Positions 35,443 through 44,816 of a stretch of DNA of 64,000 nucleotides are shown piece by piece; within the stretch, counting starts at the first letter, position 1; each line of letters starts with the position of its first letter. The notes under the pieces are model-generated. The model did not search any database and was not told where the DNA came from. It was given only the letters and a program-made list of their open reading frames with translations. The stretch comes from Variovorax beijingensis (lineage in GTDB: Bacteria; Pseudomonadota; Gammaproteobacteria; Burkholderiales; Burkholderiaceae_C), in the NCBI RefSeq assembly GCF_003951285.1, contig NZ_RXFQ01000005.1:304501-368500 (forward strand), read 5' to 3'. A program made the position numbers and the translations under genes.

Positions 35443-36234
35443 ATGACCACGCCTGCACGCAACACCACGCTCACCTCGACCACGCCGGTCGGCGCGCCGC
35501 GCCTGCCCGGCGCCCCGGCACCGCGGGTGCTGCCCGCGCGGCCCGAACCGCTCGCGCTGCATGCCACCGACTCGGCCCTGATCGTGGTCGACATGCAGAA
35601 CGCCTATGCGTCGATCGGCGGCTATGTCGATTCGGCCGGCTTCGACATTTCCGGCGCGCAGGGCACCATTGCCAACATCGCGCGCACCATCGCGGCGGCG
35701 CGCGCAGCCGGCATGCTGGTGGTGTTCCTGCAGAACGGCTGGGACGCCGCCTACGTCGAAGCCGGCGGGCCGGGCTCGCCCAACTGGCACAAGTCGAACG
35801 CGCTCAAGACGATGCGCGCGAAGCCCGAGCTGCAGGGCAAGTTCCTCGCCAAGGGCGGCTGGGACTACGAGCTCATCGCCGAGATGAAGCCGCAGCCCGG
35901 CGACATCGTGGTGCCCAAGACGCGCTACAGCGGCTTCTTCAACAGCACGCTCGACAGCACGCTGCGCGCGCGCGGCATCCGCCACCTGGTGTTCACCGGC
36001 ATCGCGACCAACGTGTGCGTGGAGTCGACCTTGCGCGATGCCTTCCACCTCGAATACTTCGCCGTGATGCTGGAAGACGCGACGCACGAGCTTGGCGGCG
36101 CGGCCATCCAGAAGGCGTCGGTCTACAACGTCGAGACCTTCTTCGGCTGGGTCTCCACGGTGGACCAGTTCTGCGCCACCTTTGCGCCGGAGCCTGTCGC
36201 CCAGCCTGTTCCGGCCGAACCGGCCATTGCCTGA
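35443..36234 (+). CDS. rutB: Ureidoacrylate/peroxyureidoacrylate amidohydrolase RutB
   Basis: A 263-residue isochorismatase-superfamily cysteine hydrolase that splits the RutA product and releases carbamate. The triad is visible: D50 ([13 protein letters not shown]), K159 ([13 protein letters not shown]) and C192 ([15 protein letters not shown]). A Pro-rich N-terminal extension of about 35 residues precedes the conserved [13 protein letters not shown], longer than in E. coli. An in-frame ORF extends upstream through rutA but is a shadow; the ATG at 35443 follows GAAAGGAA. It lies 14 bases after rutA. Confidence 0.94.
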   Translation: MTTPARNTTLTSTTPVGAPRLPGAPAPRVLPARPEPLALHATDSALIVVDMQNAYASIGGYVDSAGFDISGAQGTIANIARTIAAARAAGMLVVFLQNGWDAAYVEAGGPGSPNWHKSNALKTMRAKPELQGKFLAKGGWDYELIAEMKPQPGDIVVPKTRYSGFFNSTLDSTLRARGIRHLVFTGIATNVCVESTLRDAFHLEYFAVMLEDATHELGGAAIQKASVYNVETFFGWVSTVDQFCATFAPEPVAQPVPAEPAIA

Positions 36235-36261
36235 TTGATTTTTTCAAAGGAGCCCACCCCC

Positions 36262-36654
36262 ATGCCCAAGCAAGCCATCATCCCGGCCGGAACCACCACG
36301 CCGATCGCTCCCTTCGTGCCCGGCACCATGGCCGACGGCGTCGTCTACGTGTCGGGCACGCTGCCCTTCGACAAGGACAACAACGTGGTCCACGTGGGCG
36401 ACGCCTCCGCGCAGACGCGCCACGTGCTCGAGACGATCCAGAACGTGATCAAGACGGCCGGCGGCACCATGGACGACGTGACCTTCAACATGATCATGAT
36501 CAAGGACTGGGCCGACTACGCGAAGGTCAATGCGGTGTACGCCGAGTTCTTTCCGGGCACCAAGCCCGCGCGCTACTGCATCCAGTGCGGCCTGGTGAAG
36601 CCCGATGCGCTGGTCGAGATCGCCTCGATCGCCCACGTCGGCAACAAGGCCTGA
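36262..36654 (+). CDS. rutC: RutC, YjgF/Rid-family aminoacrylate deaminase
   Basis: A 130-residue Rid-family protein. RutC is credited with handling 3-aminoacrylate or its peracid in the pathway. The sequence [20 protein letters not shown] and the ending [20 protein letters not shown] match E. coli RutC closely and include the Rid-family arginine and the CxxC-like pair. The ATG at 36262 is preceded by AAAGGAG; an ATG at 36235 would place the SD inside the gene. It lies 27 bases after rutB and 2 bases before rutD. Confidence 0.95.
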   Translation: MPKQAIIPAGTTTPIAPFVPGTMADGVVYVSGTLPFDKDNNVVHVGDASAQTRHVLETIQNVIKTAGGTMDDVTFNMIMIKDWADYAKVNAVYAEFFPGTKPARYCIQCGLVKPDALVEIASIAHVGNKA

Positions 36655-36656
36655 GC

Positions 36657-37457
36657 ATGCCGCTGCACTACGAAGTGCATGGGCCGGCCGATGGCGAGGC
36701 GGTGCTGCTGTCGTCGGGCCTGGGCGGGTCGGCCGCCTTCTGGCAACCGCAGCTCGGCGCGCTGGTCGAAGCGGGCCATCGCGTGATCGCGTACGACCAG
36801 CGCGGAACGGGCCGCAGCCCCGCCGCGCTGAACGCGGGCTACGCCATCGCCGACATGGCGCGCGACGTGGTGCAGATTCTCGACGCCACAGCCACGCCGC
36901 GCTGCCACCTGGTGGGCCATGCGCTGGGCGGGCTCGTGGGCCTGCAGCTGGCGCTCGACGAACCGGCGCGCGTGGCCAGCCTGGTGCTGGTCAATGCGTG
37001 GTCGAAGCCCAATGCGCATTCGGCGCGCTGCTTCGATGCGCGGCTCGCGCTGCTCGACGCCTGCGGCCCGCGCGCGTACGTGGAAGCGCAGCCGATCTTC
37101 CTGTACCCCGCGGCCTGGTGCGCGGAACATGCGCAGCGCGTGGCCGACGAGGTCGACCATGCGTTTGCGCACTTCCCCGGAGAAGCGAACATGCGCGCGC
37201 GCATCGATGCGCTGCGCGCCTTCGACATCGACGCGCGCCTTGGCGCCATCACCGCGCCCACGCTGGTGGCCGCCGCCATGGACGACGCCCTGGTGCCGTG
37301 GACCTGCTCGCAGCACCTGGCCGACGGCCTCAAGGACGTGACGCTCCACTTCATGCCGCATGGCGGCCACGCGCACAGCGTGACCGAGGCCGGCGCCTTC
37401 AACCGCAGCCTGCTCGACTTTCTCGCCCGGGTCAGCGCACCCGGCGTTCCCGCATGA
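36657..37457 (+). CDS. rutD: RutD, alpha/beta-hydrolase-fold protein of the Rut pathway
   Basis: A 266-residue alpha/beta-hydrolase proposed to speed breakdown of aminoacrylate to malonic semialdehyde. It has [15 protein letters not shown] near the oxyanion hole and ends with [17 protein letters not shown], which supplies the histidine. The nucleophile elbow reads VGHALGG, with alanine 89 where a serine is normal. I recall the same GHALG in E. coli RutD, so this is probably a family trait, not a defect. It overlaps rutE by ATGA. Confidence 0.93.
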   Translation: MPLHYEVHGPADGEAVLLSSGLGGSAAFWQPQLGALVEAGHRVIAYDQRGTGRSPAALNAGYAIADMARDVVQILDATATPRCHLVGHALGGLVGLQLALDEPARVASLVLVNAWSKPNAHSARCFDARLALLDACGPRAYVEAQPIFLYPAAWCAEHAQRVADEVDHAFAHFPGEANMRARIDALRAFDIDARLGAITAPTLVAAAMDDALVPWTCSQHLADGLKDVTLHFMPHGGHAHSVTEAGAFNRSLLDFLARVSAPGVPA

Positions 37458-38053
37458 CCATGATGAAACCTGCTCTCGACGACGCCGCACTGGCCCTTCT
37501 TTTTACCGAGGCGCGCAGCCACAACGGCTGGACCGCCGAGCCCGTCACCGACGCGCAGATCCGCCAGGTCTATGCGCTGGCCTGCATGGGCCCGACCTCG
37601 GCCAACTGCTCGCCCGCGCGCTTCGTGTTCGTTCGCACGCCCGAAGGCAAGCAGCGCCTCGCGCCGGCGCTTTCCAAGGGCAACCTCGACAAGACCATGG
37701 CGGCCCCCGTCACGGTGATTGCGGCGTGGGACCGCAGGTTCTACGACAAGCTGCCCGCGCTGTTCCCGCATGCCGACGCGCGCAGCTGGTTCACCGGCAG
37801 CCCCGAGGCCGCGCACGAAACCGCCTTTCGCAACGCCAGCCTGCAGGCGGCCTACCTGCTGCTCGCCGCGCGCGCGGTGGGGCTGGACGCCGGGCCGATG
37901 TCGGGCTTCGACAAGGCGAAGGTCGACGCCGCCTTTTTCGAGGGCACCGACTGGAGCGCCAACTTCCTGATCAACCTCGGCCATGGCGATCCGGCCAAGG
38001 TGTTCGGCCGCCTGCCGCGGCTCGCCTTCGACGAAGCCTGCGTCCTGGCCTGA
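37454..38053 (+). CDS. rutE: RutE, malonic semialdehyde reductase (nitroreductase family)
   Basis: A 199-residue flavin-dependent nitroreductase-fold enzyme that reduces toxic malonic semialdehyde to 3-hydroxypropionate. [19 protein letters not shown] (about residues 44-62), [17 protein letters not shown] and [16 protein letters not shown] are the family signatures. It starts at the ATG that overlaps the rutD stop, so translation is coupled. A 28-base gap separates it from rutF. Confidence 0.94.
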   Translation: MTMMKPALDDAALALLFTEARSHNGWTAEPVTDAQIRQVYALACMGPTSANCSPARFVFVRTPEGKQRLAPALSKGNLDKTMAAPVTVIAAWDRRFYDKLPALFPHADARSWFTGSPEAAHETAFRNASLQAAYLLLAARAVGLDAGPMSGFDKAKVDAAFFEGTDWSANFLINLGHGDPAKVFGRLPRLAFDEACVLA

Positions 38054-38081
38054 AGCCACCGTCACGGAAATTATTCTTCTC

Positions 38082-38624
38082 ATGCTGCTGAACGCAATGG
38101 CCTCCAACCACGTCATGCCGAGCGGCGCGCCGCCCGCGCTGCCCAAGGCCGACTACCGCAACGCCATGGCGCGGCTGGGCGCGGCGGTCAACATCATCAC
38201 CACCGATGGCCCCGCGGGCCGCGCCGGCTTCACCGCCTCGGCCGTGTGCAGCGTGACCGACGAGCCGCCGATGCTGCTGGTGTGCCTGAACCGTTCGGCC
38301 TCGGTGTACCCCGCGTTCACGGCCAACGGCGTGCTCTGCGTGAATGTGCTGGCCGCGGGCCACCAGGCGCTCTCGGGCCTGTTCGGCGGCAAGACGCCGA
38401 TGGACGAGCGCTTTGCCGCGGGCCGCTGGAGCCGCAAGGCCACGGGCTCGCCGGTGCTCGAAGATGCCGCGGCCTCGTTCGACTGCCGCGTGGTGCAGGC
38501 CACGAGTGCGGGTACGCACGACGTGCTGTTCTGCGAAGCGCTGGCGATTGCGATGGGGGGGGCGGCGCAGAGCTTGATCTATTTCGATCGGCGGTATCAC
38601 GAGATCGCGGCGCCGCCGCACTGA
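38082..38624 (+). CDS. rutF: RutF, NADH:FMN oxidoreductase for RutA
   Basis: A 180-residue flavin reductase of the DIM6/NTAB (HpaC-like) family that supplies reduced FMN to Rut[41 protein letters not shown] and [17 protein letters not shown] are close to E. coli RutF. The start may be 38082 or 38097 (MASNHV); homology begins after either. It is the last gene of the operon and ends two bases before the convergent rutR stop. No rutG permease follows. Confidence 0.93.
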   Translation: MLLNAMASNHVMPSGAPPALPKADYRNAMARLGAAVNIITTDGPAGRAGFTASAVCSVTDEPPMLLVCLNRSASVYPAFTANGVLCVNVLAAGHQALSGLFGGKTPMDERFAAGRWSRKATGSPVLEDAAASFDCRVVQATSAGTHDVLFCEALAIAMGGAAQSLIYFDRRYHEIAAPPH

Positions 38625-38625
38625 C

Positions 38626-39363
38626 TCAGCGAACGGTGATGCCCTGCAGCACGATGCGCTGCACGTTCTCCACCGTCTGCTCGAAGAAGGCCGGATCCTC
38701 CAGCGTATGCCCCGTCAGCGCCTGCACCTGCACGCCGAAATCCGCATAGTGCTGCGTGACGGCCCAGAGCGTGAAGATCAGGTGGTGCGGATCGACCGGT
38801 GCGAGCTTGCCGGCTGCGATCCATGAGCGGATGACCTCCGACTTGCGCTCCACCAGCGCGCGCAGCTCGCGGTCGAGCTCGTCGCGCAAAAGCGGCGCGC
38901 CCTGGATCATCTCGAGGCAGAACAGGCGCGATGCATCGGGCCGGTCGCGCGAGACCACGAGCTTGCGGCGGATGTAGCCGCCGATGGCTTCGGACGGGTC
39001 CTGCTCGGGGCTGAAGCCGCGCAGCGGCTCGAGCCACAGCGCGAGCAGGTCGCGCAGTACGTTGACGTACAGCTCCTCCTTGTTCGCAAAGTAGTAGAGC
39101 AGGTTGCTCTTGGACACATCGGCGCGCGCCGCCACCTGGTCGATGGACGTGCCATGCAAGCCGAAGCGCGAGAACAGGCCCAGCGCGGCGCCGAGGATGG
39201 CGCTGCGCTTGTCCTCGATCTGGCGCAGCCTGCGGCTCACCGCGGACGCGCTGCGCACGGCGGGTTTCGCGCGCTTGCGCGCCGGGCTCTTCACCGGGAT
39301 CTTCTTCTTTGCGCTGCTGGCTGCGGCCAGCGCCTTGGTCTTCGGCATCTTCCCTCGCTTCAT
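38626..39363 (-). CDS. rutR: RutR, TetR-family regulator of pyrimidine use
   Basis: A TetR-family regulator with the RutR C-terminal domain. After a basic, Ala/Lys-rich N-terminal tail (about residues 1-45, longer than in E. coli) come RRLRQIEDKRSAILGAALGL and the helix-turn-helix GTSIDQVAARADVSKSNLLY. The ligand domain contains SRLFCLEMIQGAPLL, LAPVDPHHLIFTLWAVTQHY and the C-terminal VQALTGHTL. E. coli RutR is released from DNA by uracil or thymine. Starts at 39363 or 39348 are possible; GAGGGA precedes the latter closely. RutR-type boxes lie in front of both rutA and the divergent dioxygenase gene. Confidence 0.92.
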   Translation of the reverse strand: MKRGKMPKTKALAAASSAKKKIPVKSPARKRAKPAVRSASAVSRRLRQIEDKRSAILGAALGLFSRFGLHGTSIDQVAARADVSKSNLLYYFANKEELYVNVLRDLLALWLEPLRGFSPEQDPSEAIGGYIRRKLVVSRDRPDASRLFCLEMIQGAPLLRDELDRELRALVERKSEVIRSWIAAGKLAPVDPHHLIFTLWAVTQHYADFGVQVQALTGHTLEDPAFFEQTVENVQRIVLQGITVR

Positions 39364-39475
39364 CGATTGCTGGTTCTTTCAACGCGCACCACTGTAAGGC
39401 CGCGGTGCATCGCGTTGCGCCAGCGCGGCCTTCGCGCGCCGCCGGCACGCACCATGCTGACGCGGCCAACGCGTT

Positions 39476-39492
39476 TTGTCCATTTGGTCCAA
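39476..39492. promoter_or_regulatory. RutR-type operator before the dioxygenase operon
   Basis: TTGTCCATTTGGTCCAA is an inverted repeat matching TTGACCA-N2-TGGTCAA with one mismatch per half-site. It lies between rutR and the divergent dioxygenase gene, one base upstream of a consensus sigma-54 promoter. A repressor bound here would cover the -24 region. Confidence 0.8.
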
Positions 39493-39493
39493 C

Positions 39494-39509
39494 TGGCACA
39501 GACGTTGCA
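39494..39509 (+). promoter_or_regulatory. Consensus sigma-54 promoter of the dioxygenase-transporter operon
   Basis: TGGCACAGACGTTGCA is an exact match to TGGCACR-N4-TTGCW with ten bases between GG and GC. It lies 35 bases before the start codon at 39544, the same distance as at rutA. NtrC-like sites upstream are not clear; GGTGCA at 39404 is a possible half-site. Confidence 0.82.
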
Positions 39510-39543
39510 TGGCGAAAGGCATGCCAAGCACGAGGACCGACAC

Positions 39544-40548
39544 ATGACCACCCTGCTGTCCGTACCCATCATCGATCTCGCGCCCTACTTCGCCGGCACG
39601 GCCGAAGGCAAGGCGCAGGTTGCGGCCAAGGTCGACGAGGCCTGCCGCAGCATCGGCTTTCTCGTCATCACCAACCACGGCATTCCGGCCGAGCTGATCG
39701 CGCGCGTGTCGCGGCTCTCGCGCCAGTTCTTCGACATGCCGCTGGCCGAGAAACGCAAGGTCGACCGTCCGCGCGAAGACGCGGTGCGCGGCTACAGCGC
39801 GGTCGGCGAAGAGGGGCTTTCGTACAGCCTGGAAGAGGCCGCGCCCGGCGACCTGAAGGAATCGTTTTCCGTCGGCCCCTCCAACGTGCCGGACGACGAC
39901 TACCACCGCGGCCCTGCCGCCGGCCCGCACTTCGAGCCCAACAGCTGGCCGCCGATCGACGGCTTCCGCGAGGCCTATGAAAGCTACTTCGAGGCCATGA
40001 GCGATCTCTCGCGTTCGCTGATGCGCATCTTCGCGCTCGGCCTTGCGCTGCCCGAGACCTTCTTCGACGACAAGATCGACAGGCACATCAGCATGTTCCG
40101 CGTGCTGAGCTATCCGCCGCAGCGCGAAGCGCCGCTGCCGGGCCAGCTGCGCGCGGGCGCGCACAGCGACTACGGCAGCCTCACCATCGTGCTGCCCGAC
40201 GACAAGGGCCTGCAGGTGTTCAACAAGGCGGGCCAGTGGGTCGACGTGCCGCAGGTGGAAGGCGGCCTGGTGGTCAACATTGCCGACCTGATGATGCAGT
40301 GGACCAACGACCAGTGGGTGTCGACGCTGCACCGCGTGGTCAACCCGCCGTTCGAGGTGGCCAGCACCAACCGCCGCCAGTCGCTGGTGTTCTTTCACCA
40401 GCCCAACTACGACGCGATGGTCGAGTGCCTGCCGAGTTGCCTGGCACCGGGCGAGCAGCCGAAGTACGCACCCATTTCTTCGGGCGACCATCTCACGTCG
40501 AAGTTCGTCAAGCAGACGACCTTCGGCGGCACCAAGGCCGTGGCTTGA
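39544..40548 (+). CDS. 2-oxoglutarate/Fe(II) dioxygenase (isopenicillin N synthase family)
   Basis: A 334-residue cupin-fold dioxygenase. The N-terminal DIOX_N part starts VPIIDLAPYFAG and has GFLVITNHGIP. The iron triad is H207-x-D209 (AGAHSDYGSLT) and H263 (STLHRVVNPP), with R278-x-S280 (RRQSLVFFH) for 2-oxoglutarate. The family includes fungal thymine 7-hydroxylase, flavonoid and gibberellin oxidases and ethylene-forming enzyme. Control by a RutR-type box and sigma-54 next to the rut cluster, plus a nucleoside transporter in the same operon, makes a pyrimidine such as thymine a reasonable substrate. That assignment is inference; the fold and cofactors are firm. Confidence 0.87.
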   Translation: MTTLLSVPIIDLAPYFAGTAEGKAQVAAKVDEACRSIGFLVITNHGIPAELIARVSRLSRQFFDMPLAEKRKVDRPREDAVRGYSAVGEEGLSYSLEEAAPGDLKESFSVGPSNVPDDDYHRGPAAGPHFEPNSWPPIDGFREAYESYFEAMSDLSRSLMRIFALGLALPETFFDDKIDRHISMFRVLSYPPQREAPLPGQLRAGAHSDYGSLTIVLPDDKGLQVFNKAGQWVDVPQVEGGLVVNIADLMMQWTNDQWVSTLHRVVNPPFEVASTNRRQSLVFFHQPNYDAMVECLPSCLAPGEQPKYAPISSGDHLTSKFVKQTTFGGTKAVA

Positions 40549-40550
40549 GC

Positions 40551-40937
40551 ATGGCCCATCTCTCCTACGTCAACGTCTTCGCGAAGGACGTGGTCGCGCT
40601 CAGCGGCTTCTATCAGCGCGTGTTCGGCTTCCCAGAGATCGAGGCCATTCGATCTCCGATCTTTCGCGGACTCGACACCGGCAAGTCGAGCCTGGGCTTC
40701 AACGCGCTCGATGCCTACGAGCTGCTGCACCTGGCCGAGTTTTCCGACGCGCGCGGCGTGAAGTTCTTGCTGAACATCGATGTCGACAGCAAGGACGACG
40801 TCGACCGCATGGTGCCCGTCGCACTCGAGGCCGGCGCCACGCTGGTGAAGCCGCCCTACGTCACCTACTACAACTGGTACCAGTCGGTGCTGCTCGACCC
40901 CGAGGGCAATGTGTTTCGCATCAACTTCATGATGTGA
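40551..40937 (+). CDS. VOC-superfamily protein
   Basis: A 128-residue glyoxalase-fold protein, with LSYVNVFAKDVVALSGFYQR at the N-terminus and VLLDPEGNVFRINF at the C-terminus. Members bind a metal and act as lyases, epimerases or dioxygenases, or bind ligands. The start codon is two bases after the dioxygenase stop, so the two are translated together. It may act on the dioxygenase product. Nothing in the sequence fixes the reaction. Confidence 0.8.
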   Translation: MAHLSYVNVFAKDVVALSGFYQRVFGFPEIEAIRSPIFRGLDTGKSSLGFNALDAYELLHLAEFSDARGVKFLLNIDVDSKDDVDRMVPVALEAGATLVKPPYVTYYNWYQSVLLDPEGNVFRINFMM

Positions 40938-41007
40938 CGCACGCCGCGCGCCCTTCCCTCTTCGTCCTTCCCTCCCCCTCGACACGCTTCCCACGAAAGG
41001 TTGCTCC

Positions 41008-42117
41008 ATGCTGCTGCGCATTCCCACCCACGGCTTCGCCTTCGGCCTTGCATCGGCGCTCGCGGCCGGCGGCGCGCTGTTCACGCTGCCCGCCGTGGCC
41101 GCCGACGGCTTCACGCTCAAGGACAAGCCGAAGATCGCCATGCTCTACTTCGGCCCGAAGAACGACGGCGGCTGGACGCAGGCCTTCGACGAGGCGCGCG
41201 TGAAGATCGAGAAGGAGATCGGCCAGAAGATCCAGTTCGTCGAGAACGTGCCCGAAGACGCATCGGCCATCAAGCCCGCGGCCGAGAAGTTCATCCAGCG
41301 CGGCGCCAACATCGTGATCGGCACCGCCTTCGGATACTCCGACAGCTTCAAGGACCTGGCCGCCAAGTACCCCGGCGTGGCCTTTCTCAACGGCTCGGGC
41401 ACCACCAACGGCAGCAACCTCGAATCCTTCTACGGCCGCACCTACGAGAGCCAGTACCTCTGCGGCATGGCCGCGGGCGCGGCGTCGAAGACCGGCAAGC
41501 TCGGCTTCGTCGCGGCCAACCCCTTCGGCGTGGTGAACTGGACCATCAACGCCTTCGCGCTCGGTGCGCAGAAGATGAACCCCAACGCCACGGTCAACGT
41601 GATCTACACCGGCGCCTGGAACGACCCGGTGAAGGAACGCGCCGCCGCGGCCGCGCTGATCGACCAGGGCGCCGACGTGATCGGCCAGCACGTCGACTCG
41701 CCCACGCCGCAGATCGTGGCGCAGGAGCGCGGCGTGTACGGCACCGGCCACCACCGCGACCTGCGCCAGTTCGCGCCCAAGGCCACGCTGTGCTCGTCGG
41801 TGTGGGTGTGGGACCGCTTCCTGACGCCCGAGCTCAAGAAGATCATGGCCGGCAACTGGAAGCCCGGCCAGTACGGCGCCTTCATCGAGATGAAGGACGG
41901 CGGCACCGACATCGCGGGCTTCGGCCCCGCGGTGCCCAAGGACAAGGCCGCGCAGATCACGGCCGAGCGCGACGCCATCATGAAGGGCAAGCAGGTCTAC
42001 GCCGGCCCGCTCGCCGACCGCGACGGCAAGGAGCGCGTGGCCAAGGGCGCAGTGCTGTCGGATGCCGACCTCTGGAAGATGGACTGGTTCGTCAAGGGCG
42101 TGGTGACGCAGAAGTAG
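41008..42117 (+). CDS. BMP-family ABC transporter substrate-binding protein
   Basis: A 369-residue binding protein of the BMP/Med/PnrA (basic membrane protein) family. The signal peptide ends AVAADGF, after which KPKIAMLYFGPKNDGGWTQA is the usual first strand and ligand loop. ADVIGQHVDSPTPQ and VYGTGHHRDL follow. BMP proteins with YufO/NupO-type ATPases bind nucleosides or related bases. It is followed by one ATPase with two nucleotide-binding domains and two permeases in the standard order. In a RutR-linked operon the ligand is probably a pyrimidine or nucleoside. Confidence 0.92.
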   Translation: MLLRIPTHGFAFGLASALAAGGALFTLPAVAADGFTLKDKPKIAMLYFGPKNDGGWTQAFDEARVKIEKEIGQKIQFVENVPEDASAIKPAAEKFIQRGANIVIGTAFGYSDSFKDLAAKYPGVAFLNGSGTTNGSNLESFYGRTYESQYLCGMAAGAASKTGKLGFVAANPFGVVNWTINAFALGAQKMNPNATVNVIYTGAWNDPVKERAAAAALIDQGADVIGQHVDSPTPQIVAQERGVYGTGHHRDLRQFAPKATLCSSVWVWDRFLTPELKKIMAGNWKPGQYGAFIEMKDGGTDIAGFGPAVPKDKAAQITAERDAIMKGKQVYAGPLADRDGKERVAKGAVLSDADLWKMDWFVKGVVTQK

Positions 42118-42139
42118 GAAAAGAAAGAAGGCAACGCCA

Positions 42140-43672
42140 ATGCCCAACGCGCTCGAGCTCACCGGCATCCGCAAGTCCTTCGACGGCTTTGCGGCACTGA
42201 CCGACGCGCACTTTGAAGCGCGCTGGGGCGAAGTGCATGCGCTGCTGGGCGAGAACGGCGCGGGCAAGTCGTCGCTGATGAACATCGCGGCCGGGCTCTA
42301 TGCGCCGGAGGCGGGCCAGCTGCGGGTCGACGACAACCTGGTGCGCTTCGCCGGACCGCGCGATGCGGCCAGGCACCGCATCGGCATGGTCCACCAGCAT
42401 TTCAAGCTGGTGCGGCCGTTCACGGTGGCGCAGAACATCCTGCTCACCGCGCCGGCGCCGGCCGAGTTCCAGAGCCACGGGGAGCGCCTGCGCGAGATCT
42501 CGCGCGACATCCGCAACAAGGCCTCGGAGCTGGGCTTCGAGATCGACCCGGCCAGGCGCATCGACACGCTCTCGATCGCCGAGCAGCAGCGCGTCGAGAT
42601 CCTCAAGGTGCTGCTGGCGGGTGCGCGCATCCTGATTCTCGACGAGCCCACCGCGGTGCTCACCGACCAGGAAGCCACGCGCCTGCTGCAGACGGTGCAG
42701 GGCCTCGCGCGCGGCGGCTCTGCCGTGGTGCTGGTCACGCACAAGATGGCCGACGTGAAGACCTATGCCGACCGCGTGACGGTGATGCGCGGCGGCCGCA
42801 CGGTGGCCACGCTGGAGCCGGGCGCCACTTCGGTGGCCGAGCTCGTGAAGCTCACGGTGGGCGAATCGATTGCCACGCAGGGTTTCCAGGCGGCGAAGTC
42901 GCCGCGCGGCCCGGTGCGGCTCACGGTGCGCGGCCTGCGCTCGGCGGCATCGCCCGAGGGCCGCCGCGTGCTCGACGGCGTCGAGCTCGAACTGCATGCG
43001 GGCGAGATCTACGGCCTGGCCGGTGTCGGCGGCAACGGGCAGGGCGAGCTGGCCGGCGCCATCATGGGCCTGCCGGATGCCGGCGGACCGCTCGAAGGCG
43101 AGATCCATCTGAGCGGCCACGGCGACCTCAAGGCCATGGGTGCACCAGAGCGCCGCAACGTGGGCATTGCCGCGATTCCGGCCGACCGCTACGGGCTCGC
43201 GCTGGCCGGTGGCCTTTCGGTGGCCGAGAACTACGCCATCGGCCGCGTGCACACGGGCCGCTACGGCCCTGCCTGGCATCTGCGGCGCGGCCGCATCCAG
43301 GACGACACGCAGCAAGCGGTTCGCGCCTTCGACGTGCAGGGCGTGCGCTCGGTGGCGCAGAAGGCCGCGCTGCTGTCCGGCGGCAATGCGCAGAAGCTGG
43401 TGCTTGCGCGCGAGTTCGGCAAGGCGCCCTCGCTGGTGCTCGCGCACAGCCCGAGCCGCGGGCTCGACGTGCGCGCGAGCGCCGAGGTGCATGCGCGCCT
43501 GCGCGCCGCGCGCGACGGCGGTGCCGCGGTGCTGCTGATCAGCGAGGACCTCGACGAGGTGCTGCAGCTGGCCGACCGCGTGGGCGTGATGACGCGCGGG
43601 CGCATTGCCGGCGAATTCGCGCAGCCCGCCGACCGGCAGGCCATCGGACAGGCGATGGTGGACCATGGTTGA
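42140..43672 (+). CDS. ABC transporter ATPase with two nucleotide-binding domains (nucleoside type)
   Basis: A 510-residue double ATPase of the RbsA/NupO type. Domain 1 has a complete Walker A (GENGAGKSS, 37-45), signature LSIAEQQRVE and Walker B LILDEPT (about 165). In domain 2 the Walker A is GVGGNGQGE, the signature LSGGNAQKLVLAREF is intact, and the Walker B/D-loop reads LVLAHSPSRGLD without the usual catalytic acidic pair. Such asymmetry is common in this transporter group. It overlaps the first permease gene by eight bases. Confidence 0.93.
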   Translation: MPNALELTGIRKSFDGFAALTDAHFEARWGEVHALLGENGAGKSSLMNIAAGLYAPEAGQLRVDDNLVRFAGPRDAARHRIGMVHQHFKLVRPFTVAQNILLTAPAPAEFQSHGERLREISRDIRNKASELGFEIDPARRIDTLSIAEQQRVEILKVLLAGARILILDEPTAVLTDQEATRLLQTVQGLARGGSAVVLVTHKMADVKTYADRVTVMRGGRTVATLEPGATSVAELVKLTVGESIATQGFQAAKSPRGPVRLTVRGLRSAASPEGRRVLDGVELELHAGEIYGLAGVGGNGQGELAGAIMGLPDAGGPLEGEIHLSGHGDLKAMGAPERRNVGIAAIPADRYGLALAGGLSVAENYAIGRVHTGRYGPAWHLRRGRIQDDTQQAVRAFDVQGVRSVAQKAALLSGGNAQKLVLAREFGKAPSLVLAHSPSRGLDVRASAEVHARLRAARDGGAAVLLISEDLDEVLQLADRVGVMTRGRIAGEFAQPADRQAIGQAMVDHG

Positions 43673-44816
43673 CGCCACGCTCGCGGCCATCGCGCAGCCG
43701 GCGCAGACCGATCCGGATGCCGCGCAACGGGCGCGGCGCCAGCCGCTGGCGCGCCGGCGCTATGCGCTGGAGATCCGCCAGCACATGGGATGGCGGCGGC
43801 AGGCGCTGATCCTTGCGGCGGCGCTCCTTGCAGGCCTTGCGATCTCCGCAGCCATCCTGGTGGCGGCCGGCGTTCCCGCGGACGAGCTCGCCAACGAGTT
43901 CGTGATGCAGACCTTCTTCGACGGCCAGAACTTTCGCGCCGTGCTGTTCCAGGCCGCACCCATGATCCTCGTGGGCCTGGCCGGCTCGCTGGCGTTTCGC
44001 GCGCGCTTCTGGAACCTGGGGCTCGAGGGCCAGATGATCTGGGGCGCCATCGGCGCGACGGCCGTCTCGATGTGGCAGATCGGGCCCGAGCCGCTGCGCC
44101 TGCCGCTGATGTTCGCGGCCGCCATCGGCTGCGGGCTGCTCTGGGTGCTGGGGCCGGCGTGGCTGAAGATCAGGCTCGGCGTGAACGAGATCATTTCCAC
44201 GCTGATGCTCAACTACATGGCGGCCAACTTCCTGCTGCACCTGGTCTATGGCAGCTGGAAGGATCCGAAGGACAACTTCCCCTATTCGCCGCAGTTCCGC
44301 GCCTTCGAGCGGCTGCCCGAACTGGGCGCCGGCGTGAGCAGCGCCATCGTGCTCGCGGCCGTGGTGGCGCTCCTCGCATGGTGGCTGGTGGGCCTGAGCC
44401 GCGCCGGGCTGTACCTGCGCTTCGTCGACGCCAATCCGCGCGTGGCGCATGCCAATGGCGTGCCGGTGCGCCGCACCATCTACGGCGCCGTGCTCCTCTC
44501 AGGCGCGATGGCCGGGCTCGCGGGCCTGGCGGTGGCCTCCGGGCAGGAAGGGCGGCTCACGCAGGCGTTCTACCAGGGGTACGGCTTCTCGGGCATCCTG
44601 ATTGCCTTTCTTGCGCGCAACAACCCGCTCGCGGCCACCGTGGTGGCGCTGCTGGTGGCGGCGCTGTTCGTCACCGGCCGCAGCCTGCAGGTGTTCTACC
44701 AGGTGCCGTTCTCGATGGTGCAGCTGATCCAGGCCATCATCGTGGTGTGCGTGGCGTCCAGCGATTTCTTCATCCGCCATCGGCTGCGCCGCGTGGGTGC
44801 GGAGACAGTGCAATGA
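43665..44816 (+). CDS. ABC transporter permease, nucleoside/BMP type (first subunit)
   Basis: A 383-residue BPD_transp_2-type permease. A basic N-terminal tail of about 40 residues precedes roughly nine hydrophobic helices (first at ALILAAALLAGLAISAAILV). RFWNLGLEGQMIWGAIGATA and RLGVNEIISTLMLNYMAANF are the sequence blocks expected in YufP/NupP proteins. The ATG at 43665 overlaps the ATPase stop. It pairs with the next permease to form the channel for the BMP binding protein. Confidence 0.9.
   Translation: MVDATLAAIAQPAQTDPDAAQRARRQPLARRRYALEIRQHMGWRRQALILAAALLAGLAISAAILVAAGVPADELANEFVMQTFFDGQNFRAVLFQAAPMILVGLAGSLAFRARFWNLGLEGQMIWGAIGATAVSMWQIGPEPLRLPLMFAAAIGCGLLWVLGPAWLKIRLGVNEIISTLMLNYMAANFLLHLVYGSWKDPKDNFPYSPQFRAFERLPELGAGVSSAIVLAAVVALLAWWLVGLSRAGLYLRFVDANPRVAHANGVPVRRTIYGAVLLSGAMAGLAGLAVASGQEGRLTQAFYQGYGFSGILIAFLARNNPLAATVVALLVAALFVTGRSLQVFYQVPFSMVQLIQAIIVVCVASSDFFIRHRLRRVGAETVQ

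Noticed and set aside
40938..41007. CT-rich stretch before the BMP binding protein as a REP unit or terminator
   Set aside because: It has no dyad symmetry like the REP-like copies and no hairpin with a T-tract.
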